The notes: generated by a model not told the origin, from the sequence alone. A stretch of 64,000 nt of DNA from Paenibacillus andongensis (GCF_025369935.1 NZ_CP104467.1:3665001-3729000); one strand, 5' to 3'; counted from the stretch's first letter, positions 24,152-32,407 are shown. Numbers and translations are program-made.

Positions 24152-24433
24152 TTATTTTTTAAAATTTGCCAAATACTTGAGAACAAGTCCAAGTGCGCCG
24201 ACGTAATAAGCAATTAATAATACGAAGCCTGTTGGATCAAGGGACATCATGTTGGCAATTAAAAATAAAGGGAAAACATAGAACAGCATATCTTGCAGAT
24301 AAGTCAGAATCAGAGTGCTGGAGAAGCTGCCAGCTTTGAGTGCATTATATAAGCCTAGTAAAAAGCTAAGCCCCATAAGGCCCAGAACTGCCCACATCGA
24401 ATAGAGCATCCAACCCGTAAGTGTTAGTGTCAT
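24152..24433 (-). CDS. Small membrane protein, 93 aa
   Basis: Not recognised by family. Three hydrophobic helices (MLYSMWAVLGLMGLSFLLGL, MLFYVFPLFLIANMM, FVLLIAYYVGALGLVLKYL) and a short basic C terminus. GGGGAGGTG lies upstream of the ATG on the minus strand. A 26-bp perfect palindrome about 100 bp upstream (24536-24561) may be its operator. Confidence 0.65.
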   Translation of the reverse strand: MTLTLTGWMLYSMWAVLGLMGLSFLLGLYNALKAGSFSSTLILTYLQDMLFYVFPLFLIANMMSLDPTGFVLLIAYYVGALGLVLKYLANFKK

Positions 24434-24535
24434 TTAGATTCACCTCCCCGTAGGAAGATTTTCTTTCTACTTTATCATATGCTGCCATATGACAAGTCGT
24501 ACTAGACGACACACTTATTTTATTTTTAAAATCTA

Positions 24536-24561
24536 GTTTACATAATTATAATTATGTAAAC
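24536..24561. promoter_or_regulatory. Perfect 26-bp palindrome, copy 1
   Basis: Arms GTTTACATAA and TTATGTAAAC flank a self-complementary TTATAA centre. It lies between the stop of the AraC-type gene and the small membrane protein gene on the minus strand. The same half-sites with the same 6-nt spacing recur at 29637-29662. It could also act as an AT-only terminator hairpin for the AraC gene, but no T-run of the usual kind follows. Confidence 0.6.
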
Positions 24562-24565
24562 AAAA

Positions 24566-25429
24566 CTAAACCTGCATATTGTTCCTATAAATAAGGGGCG
24601 ATACACCGACGTATTTCTTAAATAACCGTGAGAAGTAAAAAACATCTTTATAACCAAGCGAATCTGCAATTTCCTTAACCGTATCGTCCGTATTTAATAG
24701 AATATTTTTCGCTGCTGCCATTTTCAATCGGTGAATATAAGCACCTAGCGGGTAACCGGTATATTCGCTCACGATCCTCCGTAGCGTAGAAAGCGAGATA
24801 TGGTGGCGTTTTGCAATTAGCGTCGCGTCAAAAGGCTCGAATAACGAATTACCTAGGTCGTCCATGAGATCGATCAATTGTTGCGTTTTTGTGGTCTCTG
24901 CCGGCACTTGATTCTCAAGAATAAATTCAAAAAGCAAGGATTCAAGCAGCAAGGCAGCACGGTCTATATTATCGGGGATACCACTTTCCATAAGGATAAA
25001 AATGCGCTCGATTCGATTGTGCTGCGCGGCATCTTCATGCCCAACCTGTTTCGCCAAATCGACTTGTGTAAGCCAACTGCCCAGCCATTCCGCAATACGG
25101 CTTCCCTCGAATGTGAAGTAGTACTCGTCCCAATAACCGTCTGCATCGGGTCCATAATTATAAACAGCTCCAGGTCGTAGGAAGAACAGACTGCCGCTTT
25201 CAATGTGTTGAACGCCGCCGTCATCGACTTGATAGGAGCCTTTTCCACCGGCTATATAGACAAACGCCCATTTCTCAAATGAAGCATTAGATCGAAAGGA
25301 AATCCGGCCTGGAAGATGCCCAACGGCACGGATAATCAAGGATTGCAGCTTTAATTTACTAGAATCAATTGGTAATGTAATGATCCGAAGCGGATAAGGA
25401 CTAATCATATAGTCCATGAATCTTGGCAT
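24566..25429 (-). CDS. AraC family transcriptional regulator
   Basis: 287 residues. The N-terminal cupin-like sensing domain (YIAGGKGSYQVDDGGVQHIESGSLFFLRPG) is followed by a C-terminal double helix-turn-helix: LIAKRHHISLSTLRRIVSEYTG and KEIADSLGYKDVFYFSRLFKKYVGVSP. Such regulators usually respond to sugars; no sugar gene is adjacent, so the target is unknown. The start at 25429 (GGAGGG 10 nt upstream) is chosen; the frame stays open further upstream to 25534 and overlaps the end of the neighbour. Confidence 0.83.
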   Translation of the reverse strand: MPRFMDYMISPYPLRIITLPIDSSKLKLQSLIIRAVGHLPGRISFRSNASFEKWAFVYIAGGKGSYQVDDGGVQHIESGSLFFLRPGAVYNYGPDADGYWDEYYFTFEGSRIAEWLGSWLTQVDLAKQVGHEDAAQHNRIERIFILMESGIPDNIDRAALLLESLLFEFILENQVPAETTKTQQLIDLMDDLGNSLFEPFDATLIAKRHHISLSTLRRIVSEYTGYPLGAYIHRLKMAAAKNILLNTDDTVKEIADSLGYKDVFYFSRLFKKYVGVSPLIYRNNMQV

Positions 25430-25460
25430 ATCGTGTATTCCCTCCGTATAAGCGACATGT

Positions 25461-25883
25461 TTAGCTGTAAATGAGCGTGTAATAAAATGTGAAACAAAGC
25501 CATAAGCAAAGTGGTGTGAACAAAAATGTATCATATCTTGCGAAACGAGTTAGTTTGACCCTCTTAAATAAACCGATATACTTGAAATCCCCAATTGCAC
25601 GTAGTCCAAATACGAAGACACAAACCCAACAGCCCCATTTTATCCATGGAAATGAAGGGAGGGATGGAAGTAAACGCCCTTGAATAGATAGTAAAAGTGC
25701 AGCGATAAACAAGAGAAAGGCTACGATTAAAGTGGCTATTGTGCTTGGTTTGAACGTCAGTTCCCCTGATCCGCTTGCAGCAGGGATAACAACTCTGCTT
25801 CCCCATTGACCACCAAATGCCCAGAACACATGTAAGCCTCCGACACAAAACAATAAGAATACAGAAATTCCACTGATTATCAT
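25461..25883 (-). CDS. DUF3995 family membrane protein
   Basis: 140 residues with four hydrophobic helices (IISGISVFLLFCVGGLHVFW, TLIVAFLLFIAALLLS, WGCWVCVFVFGLRAIGDF, FLFTPLCLWLCFTFYYTLI). The HVFWAFGG start and GLRAIGDFKYIG region match DUF3995, a family of unknown function. AGAAAGGTTGTG lies before the ATG. It is 31 nt upstream of the AraC gene start, so the two may be cotranscribed. Confidence 0.75.
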   Translation of the reverse strand: MIISGISVFLLFCVGGLHVFWAFGGQWGSRVVIPAASGSGELTFKPSTIATLIVAFLLFIAALLLSIQGRLLPSLPSFPWIKWGCWVCVFVFGLRAIGDFKYIGLFKRVKLTRFARYDTFLFTPLCLWLCFTFYYTLIYS

Positions 25884-26266
25884 CTTTGAATCACAACCTT
25901 TCTGTAACGAATGGCATATCTGTCATAATTTTAACTGAAATAAGTTTTATTCAATAGGAATAAGCACGAAATGTTAGGAAAACCGTTTTGAATTGTGGTT
26001 TTTATATGAATTAACTACATTAAATATTAATATCATTAAATATATTCACTCGAACCTTGGAGTAAAAATATCGTGTTTTATGTAAGGTGAAGCGTTTCGA
26101 GTGCCCAGATTTTAATTCTTTAATTTATTTATTTTTTAGATTAATCGTATGGATTTAGTAAGCCGTTGTAAAGGGTTTTGCAATTGTAAGCATCATGATG
26201 GGGAATGGTGGGAAACTATGTTATAATAAAGCACACAAATGAAAGAAAGCAGGCGACTTACACAGC
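25884..26266. other. AT-rich divergent intergenic region
   Basis: 383 bp between the DUF3995 gene (-) and ywbE (+). No gene is seen. It is strongly AT-rich and contains the 22-nt motif at 26018-26039 that recurs upstream of the ABC exporter at 45.8 kb, and a TATAAT-like box near 26221. Nothing else could be identified. Confidence 0.5.
26018..26039. repeat. CATTAAATATTAAT-N-TCATTAA motif, copy 1
   Basis: 22-nt AT-rich motif identical except for one base to 45794-45815. Both copies lie upstream of genes and carry ATTAAT / ATTAA half-sites, so they are candidate operators. Confidence 0.45.
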
Positions 26267-26470
26267 ATGAATGGCCAAAATCGTAAAGATGTGATTCCAG
26301 GTATTGAAGTGAATATTGTTTTGAAGCAAGACCAACGCAGCGGGAAATTAACACGTGGAATTGTCAAAGATTTATTAACGAACTCGCCAACCCATCCGCA
26401 TGGGATTAAAGTAAGACTTGCAGATGGACAGGTTGGACGTGTCAAAGAAATATTATCGCCGACAAGGTGA
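26267..26470 (+). CDS. ywbE: YwbE family protein
   Basis: 67-residue YwbE/DUF2196 protein. It has the whole-family pattern R-x-D-V-x-P-G with VNIVLKQDQRSGKLTRGIVKD, the SPTHPHGIKVRL loop, and the end GQVGRVKEIL. It is a small basic beta protein with no established function. The Shine-Dalgarno is weak (GCAGG), but the protein covers the full family length from this ATG. Confidence 0.85.
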   Translation: MNGQNRKDVIPGIEVNIVLKQDQRSGKLTRGIVKDLLTNSPTHPHGIKVRLADGQVGRVKEILSPTR

Positions 26471-26494
26471 TTTATAATCCAGGGGGAACGTGAG

Positions 26495-26746
26495 ATGGCG
26501 AAAGCAAAGGTAGCAAAAAGACCAACGCGGGATGAATTTGTATTAGAAGAGATTGGTAATCAATTGTCCGAAGCGAAGCAGGAGAACTCCGAGATTGTTC
26601 TGACGGTTTGGGGGCGTGAAGAACCTGTTCGCGGCCTCATCACGACGATGGATTCTCGGACCGGAAGAGTACATATGGAAACGAATGGTGAAATTGATAA
26701 AGTACCGTTCATGGACATAATGAAAGTCGAATACCCTCGGGACTAA
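26495..26746 (+). CDS. YolD-like protein
   Basis: 83 residues; EFVLEEIGNQLSEAKQENSEIVLTVW, then VRGLITTMDSRTGRVHME and PFMDIMKVEYP resemble the YolD-like family (small beta proteins in Bacillales, some linked to error-prone polymerases). No polymerase gene is adjacent. GGGGGAA precedes the ATG; 24 nt after ywbE, so probably one transcript, ended by a terminator. Confidence 0.65.
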   Translation: MAKAKVAKRPTRDEFVLEEIGNQLSEAKQENSEIVLTVWGREEPVRGLITTMDSRTGRVHMETNGEIDKVPFMDIMKVEYPRD

Positions 26747-26753
26747 GACCGAT

Positions 26754-26818
26754 AAAAACGGTTAATAAGCTTATTCCGTTGTTCGTTACTAAACGGGTTA
26801 AGTTTTGACCGTTTTTTT
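26754..26818 (+). terminator. Terminator after yolD-like gene
   Basis: AAAAACGGT pairs with ACCGTTTTTTT around a 45-nt insert that contains AATAAGCTTATT. Confidence 0.6.
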
Positions 26819-26886
26819 CTGTCAAAAAAATTGCACTAAATCTATATTTAACGCAACTTAGATTGTAACGGACGGAGTGAAGTTGA

Positions 26887-27807
26887 TTGGGGCAAGGATA
26901 TGAGTATGATGATGAGTATTTGGAACTATTTGACTCATGGATGAAAGATCAGGGCTTTACGAAACGAACACAACAAGCATACTTAGGGGATGTTCGGTTA
27001 TTCCTTTCCAATATTGAGAAATCTTTACCTACGATTGAGGCAATTGATATCATGCGCTTTTTGACGAAAATGCGACAGGGCGGGGCAGGGGATGCCGCGC
27101 GTAATCGCTATTTATCTTCGATTCGAACATTTTTCGCGGCGTTGATCGAACTCCAAATTGTGCAACTCAACCCTTCGCTTAACGTGAAGAAATCGAAGGT
27201 AGAGAAAAATCAAATCCCTACCTTTCTCAGCGAGCAGCTGCTTGCTGTGTTTTTGCAATCTATTGAGGGGAAGTATCAGATCCGGAATGTGGCCATGTTT
27301 CTATTGATGAGTTATGCAGGTTTGCGTGTCAGTGAACTGCATCGACTCAACATCGCTGATTTCAATCGTTCAACGAATACGCTGCAGGTGTTTGGCAAAG
27401 GGCGGAAATGGCGTGTCATCCCTCTTCCTGCCGAACTGGTTAAAGTCCTGAATAAAGCATTAACGGAACGAATGGATACAAAGAGCTCAGCGGAGCAGCC
27501 TTTTTTTGTTTCTCAATTTGGTCGGCGAATAAGTGTTCGTATGATTCAAACGATTGCGGAGAAGCATTTCGAGGTGCTGAAGATGCAGTATGCTGAACTA
27601 CAAGGGAAATCAATCTCAAGTCATAAGCTGCGGCATACGTTCGCCACGATGCAGGTTCTGGCAGGAACGGATATCCGAACATTACAGGAATTACTTGGCC
27701 ATGCGAGCATACAAACTACACAGATTTACACCCATGTCGGAGATAAACAAAAGCAGGATGCCATGAACCGGGTTTCGGCGTTTATTCCAGTAGGGATGGG
27801 GATATAG
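26887..27807 (+). CDS. XerC/D-type tyrosine recombinase
   Basis: 306-residue integrase. The N-terminal SAM-like domain (FTKRTQQAYLGDVRLFLSNI) is followed by a catalytic domain with Arg147 (AGLRVSE), Lys171 (FGKGRKWR), His246 and Arg249 (HKLRHTF), His272 (LGHAS) and Tyr281 (TQIYTHV); all six residues are intact. Length fits XerC/XerD. TTG start with GGAG 9 nt upstream. No flanking direct repeats, integrase-linked cargo or tRNA are visible, so it looks like a resident recombinase rather than part of a mobile element. The window also encodes XerS. Confidence 0.85.
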   Translation: MGQGYEYDDEYLELFDSWMKDQGFTKRTQQAYLGDVRLFLSNIEKSLPTIEAIDIMRFLTKMRQGGAGDAARNRYLSSIRTFFAALIELQIVQLNPSLNVKKSKVEKNQIPTFLSEQLLAVFLQSIEGKYQIRNVAMFLLMSYAGLRVSELHRLNIADFNRSTNTLQVFGKGRKWRVIPLPAELVKVLNKALTERMDTKSSAEQPFFVSQFGRRISVRMIQTIAEKHFEVLKMQYAELQGKSISSHKLRHTFATMQVLAGTDIRTLQELLGHASIQTTQIYTHVGDKQKQDAMNRVSAFIPVGMGI

Positions 27808-27913
27808 AACAGATCATGTAATAATTAGTTCGGGTGTTGCATATAAGGCAACAAAGAGATTACAAAGTTGGATCCAATTTTTGAATATGTTCTCTTTGGT
27901 AGGAGGCATTGTT

Positions 27914-28837
27914 ATGGCTATAAAGCCCCCCATTTTACAAAGGGGTGATACCATCGGAATTGTAACTTTAGGAAGTCCGCTTGATGCAGCTATCATTGAT
28001 GAAAGAATTCGAACCATTGAAAATATGGGATTCAAAGTAGTTGTAGGGAAATATGCGTATGCTTATGGTGGCATTGTTGCCTCAACAGCGCAGCAGCGTG
28101 CTGAAGACCTTATGAGTATGTTTGAAAATCGCAGTGTGAAGATGATATTACCTACAAGAGGAGGGACAGGGGTCAAAGATATTTTGCCGTACCTTAATTA
28201 CACGATTATAAAAAACAATCCTAAAATCGTAACCGGATACAGTGATATCACGATTTTATTAAATATCCTATACCAATTTTCTAATTTAATTACTTTTCAA
28301 AGTCTATTGCTAATCGATTTTAGCACAAGCACACCAACGTATAACTTCAACCAATTTTATTCGGCTACATCAACCCTCAGTAGTCCAAGAGTGATTCAGA
28401 ATCCACCCGGCATGCAGCAGATCAGTCTGATTGAGGGAAATGTGAGAGGTCCGGTCGTAGGAGGGAATCTCACTTCATTTGTGGATACCCTTGGAACTCC
28501 ATACGAAATTGATACGACGGGTAAAATATTGGTCATCGAAGAAACACACGAAGCAACGAATGTGATTTACCGACATTTGACTCATCTGATTATGGCAAGG
28601 AAATTTCAAGATTGCATTGGAGTGGTCATGGGACAATGCACGAATTGTACCATATCATATTCTACGACGTATAACGACTTGATAACTGGGCTGATTGTTC
28701 CTCTAGGAAAACCGCTCATGACCAATGTAAGTACAGCTCATAGCTATTATAAAGCAGCAATCCCCATTGGAGCTAACGTAAACCTTGATACATACAACAA
28801 CAGGCTTACTGTGCTTGAACCCACGGTAATGGCTTAG
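27914..28837 (+). CDS. LD-carboxypeptidase / MccF-like S66 peptidase
   Basis: 307-residue S66 family serine peptidase. ILQRGDTIGIVTLGSP is the conserved opening, then PTRGGTGVKDILPYLNY and VTGYSDITIL with nucleophile Ser near residue 110. GPVVGGNLTSF, VIEETHE (Glu) and TNVSTAHS (His) complete the Ser-Glu-His triad. Family members remove the terminal D-Ala from murein tetrapeptides (LdcA) or cleave microcin-C-like peptides (MccF); the LVGG-type insertion and sequence do not separate these. ATG 27914 chosen for AGGAGG 7 nt upstream. Cell-wall recycling is supported loosely by the neighbouring LysM-NlpC/P60 gene. Confidence 0.83.
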   Translation: MAIKPPILQRGDTIGIVTLGSPLDAAIIDERIRTIENMGFKVVVGKYAYAYGGIVASTAQQRAEDLMSMFENRSVKMILPTRGGTGVKDILPYLNYTIIKNNPKIVTGYSDITILLNILYQFSNLITFQSLLLIDFSTSTPTYNFNQFYSATSTLSSPRVIQNPPGMQQISLIEGNVRGPVVGGNLTSFVDTLGTPYEIDTTGKILVIEETHEATNVIYRHLTHLIMARKFQDCIGVVMGQCTNCTISYSTTYNDLITGLIVPLGKPLMTNVSTAHSYYKAAIPIGANVNLDTYNNRLTVLEPTVMA

Positions 28838-28863
28838 CGCATATTTTACAATTTGTCTAAAAC

Positions 28864-28892
28864 GAAAAAAGCCGGTAAAAACCGGCTTTTTC
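28864..28892. terminator. Bidirectional terminator
   Basis: AAAAAAGCCGGT / ACCGGCTTTTT perfect stem with loop AAAA between the convergent S66 peptidase and LysM-NlpC/P60 genes. Confidence 0.9.
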
Positions 28893-28897
28893 TCATA

Positions 28898-29524
28898 CTA
28901 GTTAATTAAACGCCGCGCGCCCCAATAATGAGCATCATAGTAGGGAGTACCAAAGAAAGTGCTAATTTTAACTTCCCTTGTTCCCATCGTACCTGCTTGA
29001 AGAACTTTGTTATTTCCAATGTAGATACCTACATGGGAGACTCCGCTTGTATAAGTATCTTGAAGAAACACAAGATCACCTTTACGCAGATTGCTTTTAT
29101 CAACTGGCGTTCCTAATTGACTCAACAATAGAGATGAATGAAGAAGGTTAAACCCGTTTTGATTAAACGCATATTGAACAAAGCCAGAGCAATCAAAAGC
29201 AACATATGGCGTATTGCCGCCAAATACATATGGCGTTCCAAGCTGCTTCATACCAGTTGCAATGATGGCATCTGCTTTTACTTCCCAGCTCTGTTTAACA
29301 GGAGCCTTAACAGGAATATTGATAACAATACCTGCGTAGATATTTCGCTCATTAACGTTTGGATTACTAGCGATAAGATCGGCTAAAGGAACATTGAATT
29401 TCTGTGAAATGGTCCAGAAAGTGTCAGAATCCGTAGCGACGTATTGATTGGAAGTTGCTGCTGTAGCGATTCCGCCGAATAAGAGACTTGTCGCCATTAC
29501 GGTTGAAAGAATAATCTTTCTCAT
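28898..29524 (-). CDS. Secreted LysM - NlpC/P60 endopeptidase
   Basis: 208-residue cell-wall hydrolase of the LytE/CwlS type. Signal peptide MRKIILSTVMATSLLFGG; one LysM repeat (QYVATDSDTFWTISQKFNVPLADLIASNP); C-terminal NlpC/P60 with Cys112 (FDCSGF), His164 (SHVGIYIG) and a later His in AHYWGARR. It would cut D-Glu-diamino acid bonds. The start at 29524 has AGGAGG 7 nt upstream and opens with a normal signal peptide; the frame upstream to 29569 has no such start. The divergent region upstream carries palindrome copy 2. Confidence 0.88.
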   Translation of the reverse strand: MRKIILSTVMATSLLFGGIATAATSNQYVATDSDTFWTISQKFNVPLADLIASNPNVNERNIYAGIVINIPVKAPVKQSWEVKADAIIATGMKQLGTPYVFGGNTPYVAFDCSGFVQYAFNQNGFNLLHSSLLLSQLGTPVDKSNLRKGDLVFLQDTYTSGVSHVGIYIGNNKVLQAGTMGTREVKISTFFGTPYYDAHYWGARRLIN

Positions 29525-29636
29525 GAATTTCCTCCTAGAAGTTATGTAGTTACTTAAATATTCTATCAAAATGAAGAAATAGAGAATATGAGCAAATTAT
29601 GGATAAACGTGATGTGGGTCAATTTCCGTTCTTTTT

Positions 29637-29662
29637 GTTTACATAACATACATTATGTATAT
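29637..29662. promoter_or_regulatory. 26-bp palindrome, copy 2
   Basis: GTTTACATAA-N6-TTATGTATAT: first arm identical to copy 1 at 24536, second arm 8 of 10, same spacing. It lies 113 bp upstream of the LysM-NlpC/P60 start and about 270 bp from the pyrimidine operon. Probable operator of an unknown dimeric regulator. Confidence 0.55.
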
Positions 29663-29752
29663 AACCTCTTAGGAAGTCTCATAATAAACAACTTTCTTCC
29701 CCGTGCATGAATCAAAAATTGAGTAGGGGCAACTAGATGATATCAATGCTAC

Positions 29753-29788
29753 GTGGTTGTTTTAGTGGTTGTTTTAGTGGTTGTTTTA
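29753..29788 (+). repeat. 12-bp tandem repeat x3
   Basis: GTGGTTGTTTTA repeated three times without mismatch. Not coding. It lies 140 bp upstream of the pyrimidine operon. Confidence 0.85.
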
Positions 29789-29882
29789 CACTATGTCAAA
29801 TGCAGAAATTAATTTTGGAACACTTTGTATAATGTAAATCGTCATAGAAGTAATATAATATAACATATACAGTGATAATACA

Positions 29883-29901
29883 TTACATTAATATAACGTA
29901 A
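29883..29901. promoter_or_regulatory. Imperfect palindrome before pyrimidine operon
   Basis: TTACATTA-ATA-TAACGTAA (7 of 8 arm positions complementary), 28 nt upstream of the first ATG. Candidate operator, possibly for the PucR-type regulator encoded at the other end of the operon. Confidence 0.35.
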
Positions 29902-29929
29902 TTACAAAGTTCAAATGAGGAGGGACCCA

Positions 29930-30742
29930 ATGAATTCAGATCTTTCCCAGCAGAAAGTGGAAATATCGGTGGATGGCGTCTGCATGGTGTTTGGGAAAAA
30001 AGGAAAGCAAGTGACTGTACTCCAAGACATCTCGTTCGATGTAGTCCAGAATGAATTCGTATCCTTACTTGGGCCTTCAGGCTGTGGCAAATCAACACTG
30101 CTGCGGCTGATGGCTGACCTGCTGCAACCCTCGAGTGGGCAAATTATGATTCAAAAGGATCATCCGCGGGAAGTGCGCCTACGCAGGAAATTCGGCATTG
30201 TGTTTCAGAATCCCACGCTGTTCGAGTGGCGAACTGTACGCGAAAATGTGGAGCTTCCCTTAGAGGTGATGGGACGTAATCGCGCGGAGTATCGAGGTAT
30301 GGTCGATCAACTGCTTGAAACCGTAGGTTTGACGAAATTTAAAGATTATTACCCTTGGCAGCTAAGTGGCGGCATGCAGCAAAGAGTGGCAATTGCACGT
30401 GCTTTATCGCTGGATCCGCCTATTTTGTTTATGGATGAACCATTCTCGGCGCTTGATGAATTCACAAAGGAGAAACTGCAATTCGAACTGCTTGAAATTA
30501 AAAGAAAGACGAATAAGACGATCGTTTTCGTGACTCATAGTATTCCGGAAGCTGTGTTTTTATCCAATCGAATCATTGTATTATCTGCAAATCCTGGTCG
30601 CGTACACTCCGTTCACCACGTCGATTTGGGAGAGGATCGTACTTTGCAAGCCCGAGAATCGGAACGTTTCCATGCTTTGACCGCTTCCATTCGAAATTGC
30701 TTCTACGAGGAGAGTGGTGCCCTTGATGATCAAATTGGATAG
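29930..30742 (+). CDS. ABC importer ATP-binding protein (nitrate/sulfonate/pyrimidine type)
   Basis: 270-residue ATPase of the SsuB/TauB/ThiZ class. Walker A GPSGCGKST, signature LSGGMQQRVAIARAL, Walker B ILFMDEPFSALD, H-loop VTHSIPEAVFLSNR. The EFTKEKLQFELLEI and VTHSIPEA segments are typical of this group. First gene of the pyrimidine catabolic operon; GGAGGG lies upstream of ATG 29930. It should energise the two permeases that follow, with the NMT1-like binding protein as receptor. Substrate inferred from context: a pyrimidine base or its degradation intermediate. Confidence 0.87.
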   Translation: MNSDLSQQKVEISVDGVCMVFGKKGKQVTVLQDISFDVVQNEFVSLLGPSGCGKSTLLRLMADLLQPSSGQIMIQKDHPREVRLRRKFGIVFQNPTLFEWRTVRENVELPLEVMGRNRAEYRGMVDQLLETVGLTKFKDYYPWQLSGGMQQRVAIARALSLDPPILFMDEPFSALDEFTKEKLQFELLEIKRKTNKTIVFVTHSIPEAVFLSNRIIVLSANPGRVHSVHHVDLGEDRTLQARESERFHALTASIRNCFYEESGALDDQIG

Positions 30743-31538
30743 ACAATGGCATCAAGCTGCTGTTATTGCTTGTTGGATAGCGTCATTGCTCCTCCTCTGG
30801 GAAGTGTTCGCTTGGCTGATCCATAACGTGATTCAAGTATCACAACCCGACTCCAAACTGCCTTATTTGCATAAGGTGATAACCTCTTTACAAGACAACC
30901 TTCCCACGCTCATCAAGCAGGGTTTCACAACGTTCGGCAATGCGATGACTGGCTTCCTGATTGGTACCATTTTCGGCGCTGCCTTAGCCATTACCATAAG
31001 CCTCTCCAAAACGGTTGAACACACACTAACTCCCTACATGGTCGCTTCTCAAATGGTGCCCATCATCGGTCTTGCACCGATCCTGTACGGCATCCTCCAT
31101 GATCCGAGTCTTTCGCGGATCGTTATGGCAGGTTATGTGACATTTTTCCCTGTCACCATTAACTCGCTTCGCGGGCTGCGCAGTGTGCAGCCTGAACAGC
31201 TGGAGCTTATGCGCTCCTTAGCTGCTTCAACCTGGCACAGCTACCTGAAGCTCAAGCTGCCATCCGCGCTGCCGGGATTGTTCGCCGGACTCAAGATCTC
31301 AGCTCCGCTGGCGATCACAGCTTCCATCATCGTTGAGCTAATGGGGGCTCCCGATGGAATCGGCGTGCTAATGGTTAGCTCTCTATATTACGGAGCTGCA
31401 CAAGTATACATGTTCTGGTGCACGGTGCTTGTTTCGATTGCCATTGGCTTTACAACCTTTCTTCTACTAGTTCTCTTAGAAAGATGGCTGACACCGTGGC
31501 AGCCTGATTTCCGCGAAAGCAGGAGGGGAGGCGCATGA
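30726..31538 (+). CDS. ABC importer permease 1
   Basis: 270-residue inner membrane component of the SsuC/TauC class with about six helices (AAVIACWIASLLLLWEVFAW, MTGFLIGTIFGAALAITISL, IVMAGYVTFFPVTINSL). The EAA-type coupling loop is LAASTWHSYLKLKLPSALPGLFAG. It overlaps the ATPase gene by 17 nt. The ATG at 30726 is used; the in-frame TTG at 30723 and GTG at 30714/30717 are nearer the GAGGAG and cannot be excluded. Confidence 0.83.
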   Translation: MIKLDRQWHQAAVIACWIASLLLLWEVFAWLIHNVIQVSQPDSKLPYLHKVITSLQDNLPTLIKQGFTTFGNAMTGFLIGTIFGAALAITISLSKTVEHTLTPYMVASQMVPIIGLAPILYGILHDPSLSRIVMAGYVTFFPVTINSLRGLRSVQPEQLELMRSLAASTWHSYLKLKLPSALPGLFAGLKISAPLAITASIIVELMGAPDGIGVLMVSSLYYGAAQVYMFWCTVLVSIAIGFTTFLLLVLLERWLTPWQPDFRESRRGGA

Positions 31539-32407
31539 AAGAGGTCATTTTAAGTAAAGAACAACAAGTTTCGGTAACGCCGCTAACGAGTTTAGAAGAA
31601 CCTACCAGAGTGTACACGGGAAAAGCACAAGAAGGCTACACGGCTATATTCACGCAGCCAATGAAGTTATTTCCGTATTTATTCGGTCTCGTATTCTTGC
31701 TGCTTTGGCAATTCAGAGGGATACACACCTTATTCAGCTTAGAACGCTATCAGCTGCCTATTCCTTCGGATATCATCACAGCCATGCGCGAGAATGGCGA
31801 TATCCTGCTCATTTATACGCTATACACAGGTGTAGAAATGATCGGCGGCTTTCTCGTTGGGTCGCTGCTGGGTTGGCTTGCTGCAGTCGCAGCTTCCTTC
31901 AGGCCACAAGCAGGTGCGGGTGCAATTTCGATCATGGCCTCGCTCAATGCGGTGCCGATCGTAGCTCTTGCGCCAATCATGAATAATTGGTTGGGAGACG
32001 GCGTCGCTTCACGAATGGGTATCGTCTCAGTCATGACGATGGCTACCATGGCGGTCAGCACCTACAAAGGGCTGCGCTCCATTGAGCCGTCCTACCTAGA
32101 GCTAATGACTTCGTACGCGGCTAGCACAAGACAGCTTTTTCTCAAACTAAGATTACCCAAAGCCTTACCATCGATATTCTCAGCCCTTAAAATCAACATG
32201 TCAACGAGTATCATCGGTGCGATCGTGGGGGAGTTTTTCATTGCATCGCGTGGCTTAGGATACTTGCTTTCGGACCAAATCCGACTGGCCAATATGCCCT
32301 TAGCTTGGGCTTGTATTGTCATCGCAGCTATCCTGGGAATTGTTTTATATACGATCATTCAACTTCTAGAGAAACGCTTTATACCGTGGTCAAATTCCAA
32401 TCGCTAG
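31535..32407 (+). CDS. ABC importer permease 2
   Basis: 290-residue second permease of the same class. A 50-residue hydrophilic N-terminal extension precedes the first helix (LFPYLFGLVFLLLWQF). Coupling loop: YAASTRQLFLKLRLPKALPSIFSA. ATGA overlap with permease 1. Two distinct permeases in one unit suggest a heterodimeric channel, as in the pyrimidine-related transporters of this class; the function is inferred from the operon. Confidence 0.83.
   Translation: MKEVILSKEQQVSVTPLTSLEEPTRVYTGKAQEGYTAIFTQPMKLFPYLFGLVFLLLWQFRGIHTLFSLERYQLPIPSDIITAMRENGDILLIYTLYTGVEMIGGFLVGSLLGWLAAVAASFRPQAGAGAISIMASLNAVPIVALAPIMNNWLGDGVASRMGIVSVMTMATMAVSTYKGLRSIEPSYLELMTSYAASTRQLFLKLRLPKALPSIFSALKINMSTSIIGAIVGEFFIASRGLGYLLSDQIRLANMPLAWACIVIAAILGIVLYTIIQLLEKRFIPWSNSNR

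Larger units (their letters stand above)
29525..29929. other. Divergent regulatory region of LysM-NlpC/P60 gene and pyrimidine operon
   Basis: 405 bp without a gene. Contents seen: palindrome copy 2 (29637-29662), a 12-bp motif repeated three times (29753-29788), a TATAAT at 29828-29833 without a good -35 box, and a TTACATTA-ATA-TAACGTAA palindrome (29883-29901) just before the first operon gene. Confidence 0.55.

Noticed and set aside
26887..27807. Integrase of a mobile element
   Set aside because: No att-like direct repeats, tRNA target, excisionase or cargo genes are visible; neighbours are ordinary chromosomal genes.
29815..29833. Sigma-A promoter TTGGAA / TATAAT before the pyrimidine operon
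   Set aside because: The spacing is only 7 nt; the TATAAT may be a -10 box but its -35 is not identified.
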